Of a DNA stretch of 64,000 nt, positions 1-8,848 are shown in pieces. The notes beneath the pieces are model-generated. The model did no database searches, was not told the origin of the DNA, and worked only from the letters and a program-made list of their open reading frames with translations. Position 1 is the first letter of the stretch. Each line of letters opens with the position of its first letter. Position numbers and translations under genes: made by a program. The stretch is taken from assembly GCA_050258755.1 (NCBI GenBank), contig JBLMZI010000001.1:124001-188000 (forward strand). The letters run 5' to 3'. The DNA is from JBLMZI01 sp050258755. GTDB lineage: Bacteria; Bacillota; Syntrophomonadia; Syntrophomonadales; DTU052.

Positions 1-2
1 TG

Positions 3-704
3 GGGGTCGACGTTCGGTTCAAACGTTATATCGATTTTACATACATCCCCGGTGCGCCGCTGCTGCTGGCTGGGCGCAAAACGATCCGACACCTGATCAC
101 ACCGCGCCATATCGTCATTCACCTGCCAGCCGGGCCGCTGGCCGCTAAGCCCGAAATGCATATCGCCCACGCGCTGCTGATCACGCTGTTTGAGCAGGCC
201 GGAATTGGGCTGACCGAGTTTCAACGCCGCAAATACCGGGATGAACGGCTGTTGGAGTGGGTGCTCCAAAACCTGCACGACGGGCTGATTGAGCGGCATC
301 TGCTTCAAATGGGGTATGATATGCTGACCCCGGCGACCGAACTGCTCGATGAAGCACACCATGCGTTCGCCTATAAAATCGAGTCGGCGAGTCTTCCATT
401 GCCCATCTGGTTCTGGGGGTATTTCCTCCTGGTCTGCATCCTGGATATCGGATACGCCCGGTCCTATCTCGAAAAGGCCGGGTCGGTCTGCCCGGGCACG
501 CTGCTTTTGTGTGCGGAAACCCTTGCCTTGATTGCGGCGACCGGACCGTTGGAGCAAAGCGATGGTTTTGCGGAAGCGATCACGGGGATCGAATCCCTGT
601 ACCGCTCCTTTTTCGAGCTGGTCCCCAGCGCCGTTCAGGACGAGGAAAGACACTATGTGCTGCGTATGGATGTGTGGATCGACCGAATCCTCAAGCCGGT
701 TTAA
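3..704 (+). CDS. Hypothetical protein, 5' end cut by window edge
   Basis: The frame is open from the left edge and stops at 702-704, so only the C-terminal 233 residues are visible; the Met codon at 156 is inside the open frame and has no convincing ribosome binding site, so it is probably not the start. The visible part is mostly helical in character, with one hydrophobic stretch around the LPIWFWGYFLLVCILDIG segment that could be a membrane segment or a buried helix. I do not recognise the family. It is followed by 254 bases without a gene before the flavodiiron fusion, so no operon partner is visible on the right. Confidence 0.6.
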   Translation, partial: GVDVRFKRYIDFTYIPGAPLLLAGRKTIRHLITPRHIVIHLPAGPLAAKPEMHIAHALLITLFEQAGIGLTEFQRRKYRDERLLEWVLQNLHDGLIERHLLQMGYDMLTPATELLDEAHHAFAYKIESASLPLPIWFWGYFLLVCILDIGYARSYLEKAGSVCPGTLLLCAETLALIAATGPLEQSDGFAEAITGIESLYRSFFELVPSAVQDEERHYVLRMDVWIDRILKPV

Positions 705-958
705 CCGTGGCGCATTGATATCCGTAGCACAAACCAACGGCAAGTTATGCCAGGACCGTTCGTCTTCTTACACCCCGCACCCCCTTATCAAACCCTTCCG
801 CAACCGCACAAGCCGGAGGCTTCCCGCGTTTACCCCGAAAATGGTATGCTGAAATCATGGCGGTTTTGGCCGCTAGCCTTTAGGAATTGCTGAACCTGGC
901 TTTTATTGCGAATGATTGATGGGCGTACCGAAACAATCACGGAAAGGGAGATGAATAC
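705..958. other. Non-coding gap before the flavodiiron fusion
   Basis: About 250 bases with no supported gene. It should hold the promoter of the downstream flavodiiron gene, and GAAAGGGAG at about 941-949 is that gene's ribosome binding site. I see no clear terminator or convincing -35/-10 pair. Confidence 0.4.
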
Positions 959-3565
959 GTGAAAGAAGCGATGCTGATTAAAGACGGTGTTTGGTGGGTT
1001 GGCGCACTCGATCCTGCGCTCAGGGTTTTCGACATCATCATGTGGACCGATTATGGGACGTCCTACAATGCTTATGTGATCAAAGGAACTCAAAAGACGG
1101 CTTTGGTTGAGACTGTCAAGGAAAAATGGCTGCCGGAATACCTTGAACGGGTTAAACAGATCGTTGATTTAAAACAGGTGGATTACCTGATTCTGAACCA
1201 CACCGAGCCGGACCATGCCGGATCAGTCGCCGCGATCCTGGCGGAAGCTCCGCAGATTCAAGTGGTGGCGAGCCCGGTCGCCTTGAACTTTTTAGCCGGG
1301 ATTGCGAACCGGGAGATCAAGGGAACACCGGTCGGCGACGGCGACAGCCTGGAGCTCGGGGGAAAAACGCTGCGCTTTATCGATGCGCCGTTTCTGCACT
1401 GGCCGGATACGATTTATACCTATGACGAACAGGACCGGATTCTGTTCACCTGTGACTCGTTCGGTTCTCATTTTGCGGACGAGCGGGTTTTTGACGATGT
1501 CAAGGAAGCCGATTTCGATACGGCCTTCAAATACTACTTTGATAACATCATCGGGCCGTTCAAGCCGCACATGCTGGCGGCCCTGGATAAGATCAAGGAT
1601 CTTCCGCTCGAAATCATCGCCACAGGTCACGGCCCGGTACTGCGCAACGATCTGCCCAATTACCTGGCAACCTACCGCGCGTGGGTGACCCCGCCGCCGA
1701 AGCATGAAAAACCGGTGGTCGTGATTCCGTATGTCTCGGCGTACGGCTACACTCGGCAGCTCGCCAACAGCATTGTGGAAGGCATACAGATGATGGGGGA
1801 ATTCGATATCCGCGTCTATGACCTGGTTGAAACCCCGGTGGATCAGGCGGTCGCGGAGATTGGCGAGGCAGATGCTTTCGCGATTGGTTCGCCGACGCTT
1901 GTCGGCGATGCCCTGCCGAACATTTGGGAACTGCTGATTAAGCTGAACCCGGTGATTCACGGCGGCAAACTGGCCGGGGCCTTCGGCTCTTACGGCTGGA
2001 GCGGCGAAGCGGTCCCCAATATGGAGGCCCGCCTGACCAGCCTGCGGATGAATGTCGTACCCGGTCTGCGGGTGAACTTCAAGCCATCCGAACCGCAGCT
2101 GGAAATGGCCTTTGAGTGGGGGGTCAACTTTGGCCGCAAGCTGATCGATCACCTGCAGCCAGCCAGCAAAACCCAGTGGAAATGCCTGGTCTGCGGCCAG
2201 GTCTTCACCGGCGAAGAGCCTCCGCACGTCTGCCCGGCCTGCGGTGTCGGTCAGGAAAACTTCGAACGGGTAGAGATGGAAGACGAATTCACCAATGATA
2301 CAAAGGAAACCTTTGTTGTGGTCGGCGGCGGCATTGCAGGACTTTCCGCGGCCGAGGCGATTCGGAAACGAAACGGTACCGCGGTCATCAAGTTTCTGAC
2401 CGCGGAAAAACACCGGGTTTATTACCGGCCGGCCTTGTCCGATTACCTGAGCGCGGATCTTACGGATGAAGAACTGTATGTGCACGATCCGGCCTGGTAT
2501 GACGAGCACCGGATCGAACTGGTGACCGGGGCCGAAATGACGGCGATCGTTCCGGGCGATAAGAAAATCGTGCTGCGGGATGGCCGCGAGGTCACCTACG
2601 ACAAACTGATTTTGGCGACCGGCGCGCGCTGCAACATCCCGCCGATCGACGGCGTCAACCTGCCGGGATCGTTCGTCCTGCGCCAACTGGATGAAGCGGC
2701 GGCGATCAAAAAGGCCGCTGCCGGGGCAAAAAGCGCGGTTGTGGTCGGCGGCGGCGTGCTCGGCCTTGAGGCAGCCTGGGAGCTTCGCTCCCGCGGCCTG
2801 GATGTGACAGTGGTCGAGTTTGCGCCCCGAATTATGCCCCGCCAGCTCGATCCGGCCGGATCGGCCAAGCTGGAGGCCGTTATTCGGGAAACCGGCATTC
2901 ACCTGATTCTTGGGGCGGCCACCGACAGCGTGGCTGGCAGTGAGCGCGTGGAAGCGGTCAAGCTAAAGGACGGGCGGGTTCTTCCGTGTGAAATGGTTGT
3001 CTTTTCAATCGGCGTCACCCCGAATGCCGAGATCGCCAAAGCGGCGGGGCTCACCGTGAATCGGGCGATTGCGGTCGATAAGGCGATGCGCACCAGTGCC
3101 GCCAACATCTACGCCTGCGGGGACGCGGCCGAGATTGACGGCGTCAACGCAGGGCTCTGGCCGGTGGCGGCCGAAATGGGCCGGGTGGCCGGTGCGGCAG
3201 CGGCCGGGGACTGGATCGAATACACCCAGCCCAAGCTGTCATTAATGCTCGCGGCTTTCGGCTGGGAACTTTTCTCGATGGGTGATCTGACTGCGGTGGA
3301 AGACTGTGAAACGACCGAAGTTACCGATCCGAAGGACGGTACCTATAAAAAGTATTACCGGCGCGACGGCGTGCTGGTTGGTGTAATCCTGATCGCGCCG
3401 AAGGTGGAAGCCGCCGAAGCCATGAAGGCCTTTGGACAGGGGGCCAGGGTAAAAGCCGAGAAATGGCGCTGCCGCCGCTGCGGCTACGTCCACGAGGGGC
3501 CCGAGCCGCCGGAGGTTTGTCCGGCCTGCGGCGCCCCGAAGAAGATGTTCGATCCGGTGTTCTAG
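959..3565 (+). CDS. Flavodiiron protein fused to rubredoxin, NADH:rubredoxin oxidoreductase and a second rubredoxin
   Basis: 868 residues with a GTG start preceded by GAAAGGGAG. Domains in order: metallo-beta-lactamase-like diiron domain (about 1-245) with HxExDH at 81-86 and likely further ligands H147, D166 and H224; flavodoxin domain (about 252-400); rubredoxin with CxxC pairs at 409/412 and 425/428; FAD/NAD oxidoreductase of the NADH:rubredoxin type (about 450-800, with GGGIAGLSA and a second GGGVLGLEA nucleotide motif); and a C-terminal rubredoxin-like domain with CxxC at 838/841 and CPACG near the end. Flavodiiron proteins reduce O2 to water or NO to N2O; the fusion would carry electrons from NADH in one cytosolic chain. 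The core resembles the class F fusions of anaerobes; the extra C-terminal rubredoxin is the odd part. It stands alone and is followed by a terminator. Confidence 0.93.
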   Translation: MKEAMLIKDGVWWVGALDPALRVFDIIMWTDYGTSYNAYVIKGTQKTALVETVKEKWLPEYLERVKQIVDLKQVDYLILNHTEPDHAGSVAAILAEAPQIQVVASPVALNFLAGIANREIKGTPVGDGDSLELGGKTLRFIDAPFLHWPDTIYTYDEQDRILFTCDSFGSHFADERVFDDVKEADFDTAFKYYFDNIIGPFKPHMLAALDKIKDLPLEIIATGHGPVLRNDLPNYLATYRAWVTPPPKHEKPVVVIPYVSAYGYTRQLANSIVEGIQMMGEFDIRVYDLVETPVDQAVAEIGEADAFAIGSPTLVGDALPNIWELLIKLNPVIHGGKLAGAFGSYGWSGEAVPNMEARLTSLRMNVVPGLRVNFKPSEPQLEMAFEWGVNFGRKLIDHLQPASKTQWKCLVCGQVFTGEEPPHVCPACGVGQENFERVEMEDEFTNDTKETFVVVGGGIAGLSAAEAIRKRNGTAVIKFLTAEKHRVYYRPALSDYLSADLTDEELYVHDPAWYDEHRIELVTGAEMTAIVPGDKKIVLRDGREVTYDKLILATGARCNIPPIDGVNLPGSFVLRQLDEAAAIKKAAAGAKSAVVVGGGVLGLEAAWELRSRGLDVTVVEFAPRIMPRQLDPAGSAKLEAVIRETGIHLILGAATDSVAGSERVEAVKLKDGRVLPCEMVVFSIGVTPNAEIAKAAGLTVNRAIAVDKAMRTSAANIYACGDAAEIDGVNAGLWPVAAEMGRVAGAAAAGDWIEYTQPKLSLMLAAFGWELFSMGDLTAVEDCETTEVTDPKDGTYKKYYRRDGVLVGVILIAPKVEAAEAMKAFGQGARVKAEKWRCRRCGYVHEGPEPPEVCPACGAPKKMFDPVF

Positions 3566-3611
3566 GCCGAACTGACCGGAGTGACCAATTAACCGGATAA
3601 CTTGAGCGATA

Positions 3612-3644
3612 AACGAGGGTGCCGCGGGGCACCCTCGTTTTCTT
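3612..3644 (+). terminator. Rho-independent terminator of the flavodiiron gene
   Basis: ACGAGGGTGCC and GGCACCCTCGT form a GC-rich stem with a 4-nt loop, followed by TTTCTTTCC. It lies 47 bases after the flavodiiron stop and before the convergent radical SAM gene. Confidence 0.85.
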
Positions 3645-3674
3645 TCCTTGATATTGCTAAGGCAAAAGGATCAC

Positions 3675-4586
3675 TCAACCATCCGAGTTATTGGGCAGCC
3701 CATATACCTGCCTTGGTGCCAGAAACTCAGGAAATTGGTCAACCAATGCGCGGCATGCCACCGAACACAAGTGACAGGCATCCACATAATGCGCTTCGTG
3801 GCCAACAGCATATTTTCGGACCAGCGCGGCAGGTCCTCCCTGCAGCAGCGGGCCGATAACCGGATGAGAATCCGGATCGTAGTTCCTAATTAGATCGGAT
3901 AAAGGCGTATCCATGGCGTTTCCCATGGTCAGACCCTGGCAGAGATGAACATTGCCGAATGGATCCAGATGAACCCGAGAAGGGCTGCGCAGCTTTTCCA
4001 GCGGGCATTCGGTAAAACAGTCCCAGGATCTTGTGGGGAGTCCCGAAGTCAGCTTTTCCACGGCTCTGCCTCTGAATTTCGGGGATCCGGTATAGACCGG
4101 CGCTCCTTTTTCAGGGGTATTTTCATGTGCCGCCGCCCCGACGACGCGGATGAAATAGGCGGCCAAACCGAGATTCCGGGCTGCGGTCATCACGCGTTTC
4201 GCGGGGGTTTCATCGATTTTGCCATGGTGAAAGGCATCATCACTGACCTCGATCATGGAGAGACCGGCCTCAATGAGCGGCCGAAGCCAGCTTTGGGCAT
4301 CATCCACAATCGTTGCCCAATAACAATTCGTTACAATCGAGGTTTGATATCCTTTTTCAGAGGCCATCCGGACACTCTCCAGCAGCAGCGGATAAAACAG
4401 AAACGGCTCTCCGCCTTCAAAGCTCAACGATTTGATCGTGTCGATCTTTTGGCATTCATCAATCATGGTCTTCATACCGCCGAAGGTGAAGGTACCGGTT
4501 GAAGACGGGCTGCAGGATAGAAAACAGTGATCGCATTCGCAGTTGCACAGGTAAGTCAAAATGAAATGAATGGCGTCTAATCGCAT
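3675..4586 (-). CDS. Radical SAM protein
   Basis: 303 residues, ATG preceded by AAAGGAGG at 8-nt spacing. The N-terminus has the radical SAM [4Fe-4S] motif CxxxCxxC (C14, C18, C21) inside YLCNCECDHC, then a GGEP motif (SFEGGEPF) for S-adenosylmethionine binding. The C-terminal part has several more cysteines (a C-T-E-C pattern, HLC, and CHLCSVAC near the end), like the auxiliary-cluster (SPASM/twitch) region of peptide- or protein-modifying radical SAM enzymes. The substrate is unknown: no precursor peptide gene is visible beside it, and it is monocistronic, convergent with the flavodiiron gene and divergent from the GNAT gene. Confidence 0.85.
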   Translation of the reverse strand: MRLDAIHFILTYLCNCECDHCFLSCSPSSTGTFTFGGMKTMIDECQKIDTIKSLSFEGGEPFLFYPLLLESVRMASEKGYQTSIVTNCYWATIVDDAQSWLRPLIEAGLSMIEVSDDAFHHGKIDETPAKRVMTAARNLGLAAYFIRVVGAAAHENTPEKGAPVYTGSPKFRGRAVEKLTSGLPTRSWDCFTECPLEKLRSPSRVHLDPFGNVHLCQGLTMGNAMDTPLSDLIRNYDPDSHPVIGPLLQGGPAALVRKYAVGHEAHYVDACHLCSVACRALVDQFPEFLAPRQVYGLPNNSDG

Positions 4587-4730
4587 AGTGAACCTCCTTT
4601 ACGCGAAAATCCCTATTTCTTTTTATACCGATCCTTGATAAATATTATATATGCGTTTCCATATAAGAAGGCATTTATAAAAAATTTGGGTTTCATTTCA
4701 GTCTAAACAGTATATTGGGAGGGACGAAAG

Positions 4731-5138
4731 ATGGAAGTGGCGGTCAATGAATACCTGATCAGTACGGATAAAAGCCGGCTGTCGGTGGAGGCCATTTTGG
4801 GCTTACTGCGCCAGACCTACTGGGCGAACGAGCGGTCGGCGGCGGTCATTGAGAAATCCATCGCGCACTCGATCTGTTTTGGCATCTATCATGAAACCGG
4901 TCAGGTTGGCTTTTCCCGGCTGGTTACCGACTATGCGACCATGTACTGGGGCGCCGATGTAATCATCGACAAAGCCCATCGCGGCAAAGGCCTGGGCAAG
5001 GCCCTGGTCCGGAGCATGCTCGAAACCGAAGAAATACAGGGAATGAAGGGCATTCTGATGACCGAGGACGCGCACGGGCTCTATGAACAATTCGGCTTTG
5101 TCCGGGTGCCGAACCACGGCATGATCCGGCGGGTGTGA
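4731..5138 (+). CDS. GNAT family N-acetyltransferase
   Basis: 135 residues, ATG after GGGAGGG. The acetyl-CoA pyrophosphate-binding loop is visible as HRGKGLGKALV (RxxGxG), followed by a C-terminal YEQFGFVRV segment typical of the family. It should transfer an acetyl group from acetyl-CoA to an amine; the substrate cannot be read from sequence. It lies 38 bases upstream of the DJ-1/PfpI gene, probably as one transcript, and is divergent from the radical SAM gene. Confidence 0.85.
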   Translation: MEVAVNEYLISTDKSRLSVEAILGLLRQTYWANERSAAVIEKSIAHSICFGIYHETGQVGFSRLVTDYATMYWGADVIIDKAHRGKGLGKALVRSMLETEEIQGMKGILMTEDAHGLYEQFGFVRVPNHGMIRRV

Positions 5139-5176
5139 GCCCGGAAATAGAATCTCAACAGAGAGGAGGTTCACCG

Positions 5177-5770
5177 ATGAAACAAAAGAACGTGGGAATC
5201 CTGCTTTTCGAAAATGTCGAGGTGCTCGATTTTGCAGGTCCTTTTGAGGTTTTTTCGATTTCCGAATATGAGAATGGGGAAGGGAATCCGTTCGTAGTGA
5301 GGACCATTTCGGAAACGGGCAGGCTTGTAACGGCCAGAAATGGCTTAAAAGTTCAGCCTGATAACGGTTTAAGCGACTCTCCGAAACTCGATATTCTTAT
5401 TATTCCGGGCGGACCGGGTACCTATGAGATTGAAACCAAAAACCGCGCAGTGATTGAATGGATTGATCAACAGGCGCGGGAAGTTGAAGTACTGGCGTCC
5501 GTATGCACCGGCGCTTTTTTACTTGCCAAAGCGGGCCTGCTGGATGGCAGAAGAGCGACAACCCATTGGAGAAGCCTTGACCGGCTGGAAAACGAATATC
5601 CCAAGATCATGGTACAGCGTGGAATCAAGTATGTCGATGAGGGATCAATCATCACGTCGGCAGGGATTTCGGCCGGAATTGACATGTCGCTTTATCTGGT
5701 CGGCAAATTGATTGGAAAGCAAGCGGCCCTGAATACCGCCAAGCGAATGGAGTACACGCAGGGGAAATAG
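5177..5770 (+). CDS. DJ-1/PfpI family protein
   Basis: 197 residues. I choose ATG 5177 because GAGAGGAGG sits 7 bases upstream; the in-frame GTG at 5135 would overlap the GNAT gene and lacks a site. The fold is the class I glutamine amidotransferase-like DJ-1/PfpI type: VGILLFENVEVLDFAGPFEV at the N-terminus (conserved Glu), IIPGGPGT, and the nucleophile elbow SVCTGAFLLA with its Cys, then TTHWRSLD and GIKYVDEGSIITSAGISAGID. This subgroup resembles isonitrile hydratase-like proteins and the N-terminal domain of GATase1-AraC regulators; here no helix-turn-helix domain follows. Function is unproven. Confidence 0.88.
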   Translation: MKQKNVGILLFENVEVLDFAGPFEVFSISEYENGEGNPFVVRTISETGRLVTARNGLKVQPDNGLSDSPKLDILIIPGGPGTYEIETKNRAVIEWIDQQAREVEVLASVCTGAFLLAKAGLLDGRRATTHWRSLDRLENEYPKIMVQRGIKYVDEGSIITSAGISAGIDMSLYLVGKLIGKQAALNTAKRMEYTQGK

Positions 5771-5900
5771 GCGTGGATACCTGGCGCTGATTACGAAACA
5801 AGCAGCGGAAGCGCGGATGAAATCGGCGGAAAAACGCTCAAGCCGGTAATCCGCGGATGGTATTTTGAAAGGGGTGCAGTGAAGCAAAAGCATTCACGTA

Positions 5901-5923
5901 AACCGGGCGCCGAGCGCCCGGTT
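5901..5923. terminator. Hairpin between convergent genes
   Basis: AACCGGGCGC and GCGCCCGGTT form a perfect 10-bp stem with loop CGA. It lies between the converging PfpI and VWA genes and could terminate both; the T-run is short (three T on the plus strand), so efficiency is uncertain. Confidence 0.6.
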
Positions 5924-5931
5924 TGCTGCGT

Positions 5932-7113
5932 TTACAGCATTCGCTCAATCGCGTCGGCCAGTTCGCGCGGTGTGGCGCAGCTAAACGCGCCATGGCAGTG
6001 TTTGCGATAAATCTCCATGCTGCTGTCACCGCTGTTCCATTCGTTTTCCGGGTCGGGATTGAACCAGTACACCCGGCGCACGATTCGCCGGATTTCAGCC
6101 AGAAGTTCGGGACGCGCAGGGAACCAGTTGGTCCGGGCATCACCGAAGATCAGCACCGTGCTTTCCGGGGTAAGCTGGGCCTTGAACTGGTCCAGAAAGC
6201 TGGCGAACGACGCCCCGTAATCGGTGTACCCGGTGGCGCCGCAAACATCCGCCGAAGCCAGGATGGGCTGCCGCAGGTCGCCCGGAGGCAGTTCACGCAG
6301 GGTTGCCGTAATTTCATCAGTTTGATCGATAAAGGCAAAACTGCGCACCTGCCGGAAAAACCGGCCCAGGCTGTGGACCAGGCCGAGGGAAAACGCGCTG
6401 TAAAACAGGCAGGACTGAGAGATGTCGCAAAGAGCGAAGATCACTGGCTTTTCCTTGATTTTGCGGTGCCATTGCAGTTCGGCCGGGATGCCGCCGGTGC
6501 TCATGCTGCGGCGGAAGGTGCGGCGAAAGTCGAGCGATGCGGCGGAAGAGGTTCGTTTGACCACGCTGCGCGCCGCCAGCCGCCGGGCCAGCGCGGGAAC
6601 CAAAGCCATCATAGCCGTAAGATTATGCGGGGTACCGTTATAGTAGGCGGAATAAAAGTCGAGATCGAGCGGATTTTTGTGCTTCGGGCCTTTGCCCGGC
6701 TGGTTCGGACGGGTTTCGGCACGGGGACCGGCATCGTTGGATTCTCCCGGTTGGGAAGCGCCGCTGCCGCTTCCTCGTCCTAACATGGCGGCAAAAGCGG
6801 CGGCCGGATCGGCTTTCTCATCCGGGTTCCATGCGTCGGCACGGGATAATTCGTGCCCGGGTTCGGTCAGCGGCTCGGGCCAGGGCAGGGCGTTCGGGTC
6901 AAAGAACAGCCGGTAGACCTGTTCGAAGGCGGGTATGAGTGCGGCATCCTTCACCAGGGTGCACTGGAGCGCAGCCTTAAAAATGAACGGCTCCTGCCAG
7001 TCAACCGCCAGCAAAGCGCGGCAGCCGGCTTCAGAATCCGCCGGACTGACCGGAATCCCCTCGGCCCGCAGGGCTTCAATAAATGACTGAATACGGGTGA
7101 AGACGCCGTTCAC
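5932..7113 (-). CDS. VWA domain-containing CoxE-like protein
   Basis: 393 residues. The N-terminal half is helical with a low-complexity Gly/Ser/Pro linker around residues 115-150. The C-terminal half is a von Willebrand factor A-like domain with a DxSxS MIDAS motif (CDISQS) followed by alternating hydrophobic strands. Proteins of this type (CoxE, VWA partners of MoxR ATPases) act with AAA+ ATPases to remodel or activate target complexes. Its ATG overlaps the stop of the MoxR ATPase gene by 4 bases (ATGA), so the two are translationally coupled; it is the last gene of the PadR-MBL-MoxR-VWA operon. Confidence 0.88.
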   Translation of the reverse strand: MNGVFTRIQSFIEALRAEGIPVSPADSEAGCRALLAVDWQEPFIFKAALQCTLVKDAALIPAFEQVYRLFFDPNALPWPEPLTEPGHELSRADAWNPDEKADPAAAFAAMLGRGSGSGASQPGESNDAGPRAETRPNQPGKGPKHKNPLDLDFYSAYYNGTPHNLTAMMALVPALARRLAARSVVKRTSSAASLDFRRTFRRSMSTGGIPAELQWHRKIKEKPVIFALCDISQSCLFYSAFSLGLVHSLGRFFRQVRSFAFIDQTDEITATLRELPPGDLRQPILASADVCGATGYTDYGASFASFLDQFKAQLTPESTVLIFGDARTNWFPARPELLAEIRRIVRRVYWFNPDPENEWNSGDSSMEIYRKHCHGAFSCATPRELADAIERML

Positions 7114-8009
7114 GGCCGTTTCTCCCGGTTGAACAGCGGCCCTTCTAATGAACCGGACGCCGGAATTTTAGCTTTTGCCAGGGCGATGTCCTCGCGGTAC
7201 TTGAGCAGAATGTTCAAGGTATCCCGAAGCAGCGAGCGGTCCAGGTCCTGGTGGCCCATCGCGAGCAAAGCCCGGGCCCAATCAATACTTTCCGCAATAC
7301 TGGGCCGCTTTTTCAGCGGGAGGGTGCGCAGGTCGGCCAGCGCTGCCGCCAATTTTGCGGCCAGTTCGGGGTTCAGGCCCGGAATCCGGCGTTCCAGGAT
7401 TCGCTGTTCGGTCGCCGGGTCGGGAAAGTCCAGATACAAATAGAGACAGCGCCGCTTGAGCGCTTCAGAGAGTTCCCGTGAGGCGTTGGACGTCAGAAAA
7501 ACCAGCGGCGCCGAGCGGGCCGTCAGGGTGCCGAACTCCGGCACGGTGACCTGAAACTCGGCCAGCAGTTCGAGCAGCATGGCTTCGAACGCATAATCCA
7601 CCTTGTCGATTTCGTCAATCAACAGGCAGACCGGTTCCTCGGCGGTTACCGCTTGAAGCAGCGGGCGCGCGAGTAAAAACGCCTCGGAGAAAACAGCCTG
7701 TTCCACGTCGCTGACTTCCAGCTGCCGGTTGGCGACAGCCTGAATATGAAGCAGCTGTTTTTTGTAATTCCATTCATAAAGGGCGCGGGCTTCGTCAATA
7801 CCTTCGTAGCACTGCAGGCGCAGCAGCTTCAGGTTATGCGCCCGGGCAAATGCCTGAGCGATCGCGGTTTTCCCCACGCCGGCCGGGCCCTCGACCAGCA
7901 CGGGTTTTTGCAGGGTCCGGGCCAGCCATACCACGGTAGCGGAGGCATCGTCGGCGATATAGTCCGCGGCCAGCAGGGCTTCCTGTTCCTGGTGAATCGG
8001 GTTTGCCAT
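7110..8009 (-). CDS. MoxR family AAA+ ATPase
   Basis: 299 residues from ATG 8009, chosen because AGGAGGG lies 7 bases upstream; an earlier in-frame ATG at 8027 lies upstream of that site. Walker A is GPAGVGKT, Walker B is LLIDEIDK, and the sensor 1 region reads VFLTSNASRELSEALKRRC, typical of the MoxR group. MoxR ATPases usually work with VWA proteins as chaperones that insert cofactors or activate complexes. The gene overlaps the downstream VWA gene by 4 bases and follows the MBL gene closely, supporting one functional unit. The client is not encoded in view. Confidence 0.92.
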   Translation of the reverse strand: MANPIHQEQEALLAADYIADDASATVVWLARTLQKPVLVEGPAGVGKTAIAQAFARAHNLKLLRLQCYEGIDEARALYEWNYKKQLLHIQAVANRQLEVSDVEQAVFSEAFLLARPLLQAVTAEEPVCLLIDEIDKVDYAFEAMLLELLAEFQVTVPEFGTLTARSAPLVFLTSNASRELSEALKRRCLYLYLDFPDPATEQRILERRIPGLNPELAAKLAAALADLRTLPLKKRPSIAESIDWARALLAMGHQDLDRSLLRDTLNILLKYREDIALAKAKIPASGSLEGPLFNREKRP

Positions 8010-8023
8010 ACCGGTGCCCTCCT

Positions 8024-8830
8024 TCATTGCAGCTGCCCGAGGGCGCTGTCGACCAGATGCTGTTTGGCAAAATGTCCTGAGGAAATCACGTACATCAGCC
8101 CCTCGTTCCCGAGCAGCTGTTTGCGGATTTCAGTCCGGGATACGCCCTGTTGATATAATTCGCGAATCCGGCCGTCCAATTCCTCCATATAATCCAATTT
8201 GCGGCGCAGGGCCGCGCTGCCGTCCGTGACCGCGCCCTGAACCGCGCAGAAAATCGTATCGACATCAAGTTGAATCAGTTTTCGGACTGATTCCATCTGC
8301 TGCGGGAAGCTTTCGTCCGCCCGCAGGTATTTCACCCGCTCGCCGCAGAACAGGTCTCCGGCAAACAGCAGTCGGTGTTCCGGCTCGTAAAAGCAGACGT
8401 GATCCTGTGAATGGCCCGGGGTATGGATAACCTCGAAACGATAGCCGCCGCACGCGACGGAATCACCCAGCGGCAGCGCCCTGGAAGGGGCCGGGCGGTT
8501 CCACATCATTCGAAGGTAAAAATGCGGCTGCCGGGGCCATGGCTCGGCCATAACCGGAACCGCGTCCGGATGGGCGTAAATGGTCACGCCGAAACGGTTC
8601 TGGATTCTTCGGTTGTTGCCGGTGTGATCCTCATGACAATGGGTATTCAAAATGGTTTCGGGCGGATGATGCTCGAGCGCCAAGAGCAATTCAGGGCCTA
8701 CATACGTGGTGCTGGTATCGACCAAAACCGTTCCAAGCTGAAAGCAGTAAGCGTAGTAATTGGCCATACGATGAATTGTGCGGCCGGTACGGTATACCCG
8801 GACCGGCCCGCTTTCGCGGATCGTGATCAT
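8024..8830 (-). CDS. MBL-fold metallo-hydrolase
   Basis: 268 residues, ATG after AAAGGAGTGA. The metal-binding signature HCHEDHTG (HxHxDH) is present, with a later histidine in VIHTPGHSQDH and an aspartate in LLFAGDLF, completing a two-metal site as in glyoxalase II-like hydrolases. The C-terminal part is helical. It is the second gene of the minus-strand operon, 18 bases after the PadR gene and 14 bases before the MoxR gene. The substrate is unknown; a thioester or other small ester is a family-based guess only. Confidence 0.88.
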   Translation of the reverse strand: MITIRESGPVRVYRTGRTIHRMANYYAYCFQLGTVLVDTSTTYVGPELLLALEHHPPETILNTHCHEDHTGNNRRIQNRFGVTIYAHPDAVPVMAEPWPRQPHFYLRMMWNRPAPSRALPLGDSVACGGYRFEVIHTPGHSQDHVCFYEPEHRLLFAGDLFCGERVKYLRADESFPQQMESVRKLIQLDVDTIFCAVQGAVTDGSAALRRKLDYMEELDGRIRELYQQGVSRTEIRKQLLGNEGLMYVISSGHFAKQHLVDSALGQLQ

Positions 8831-8848
8831 AACGGGGTCACTCCTTTC

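Noticed and set aside
1292..2902. 536-codon open frame on the minus strand
   Set aside because: Lies fully inside the flavodiiron fusion gene on the other strand; no recognisable domain and no ribosome binding site.
5923..6783. 286-codon plus-strand frame
   Set aside because: Antisense to the VWA gene; no start site.
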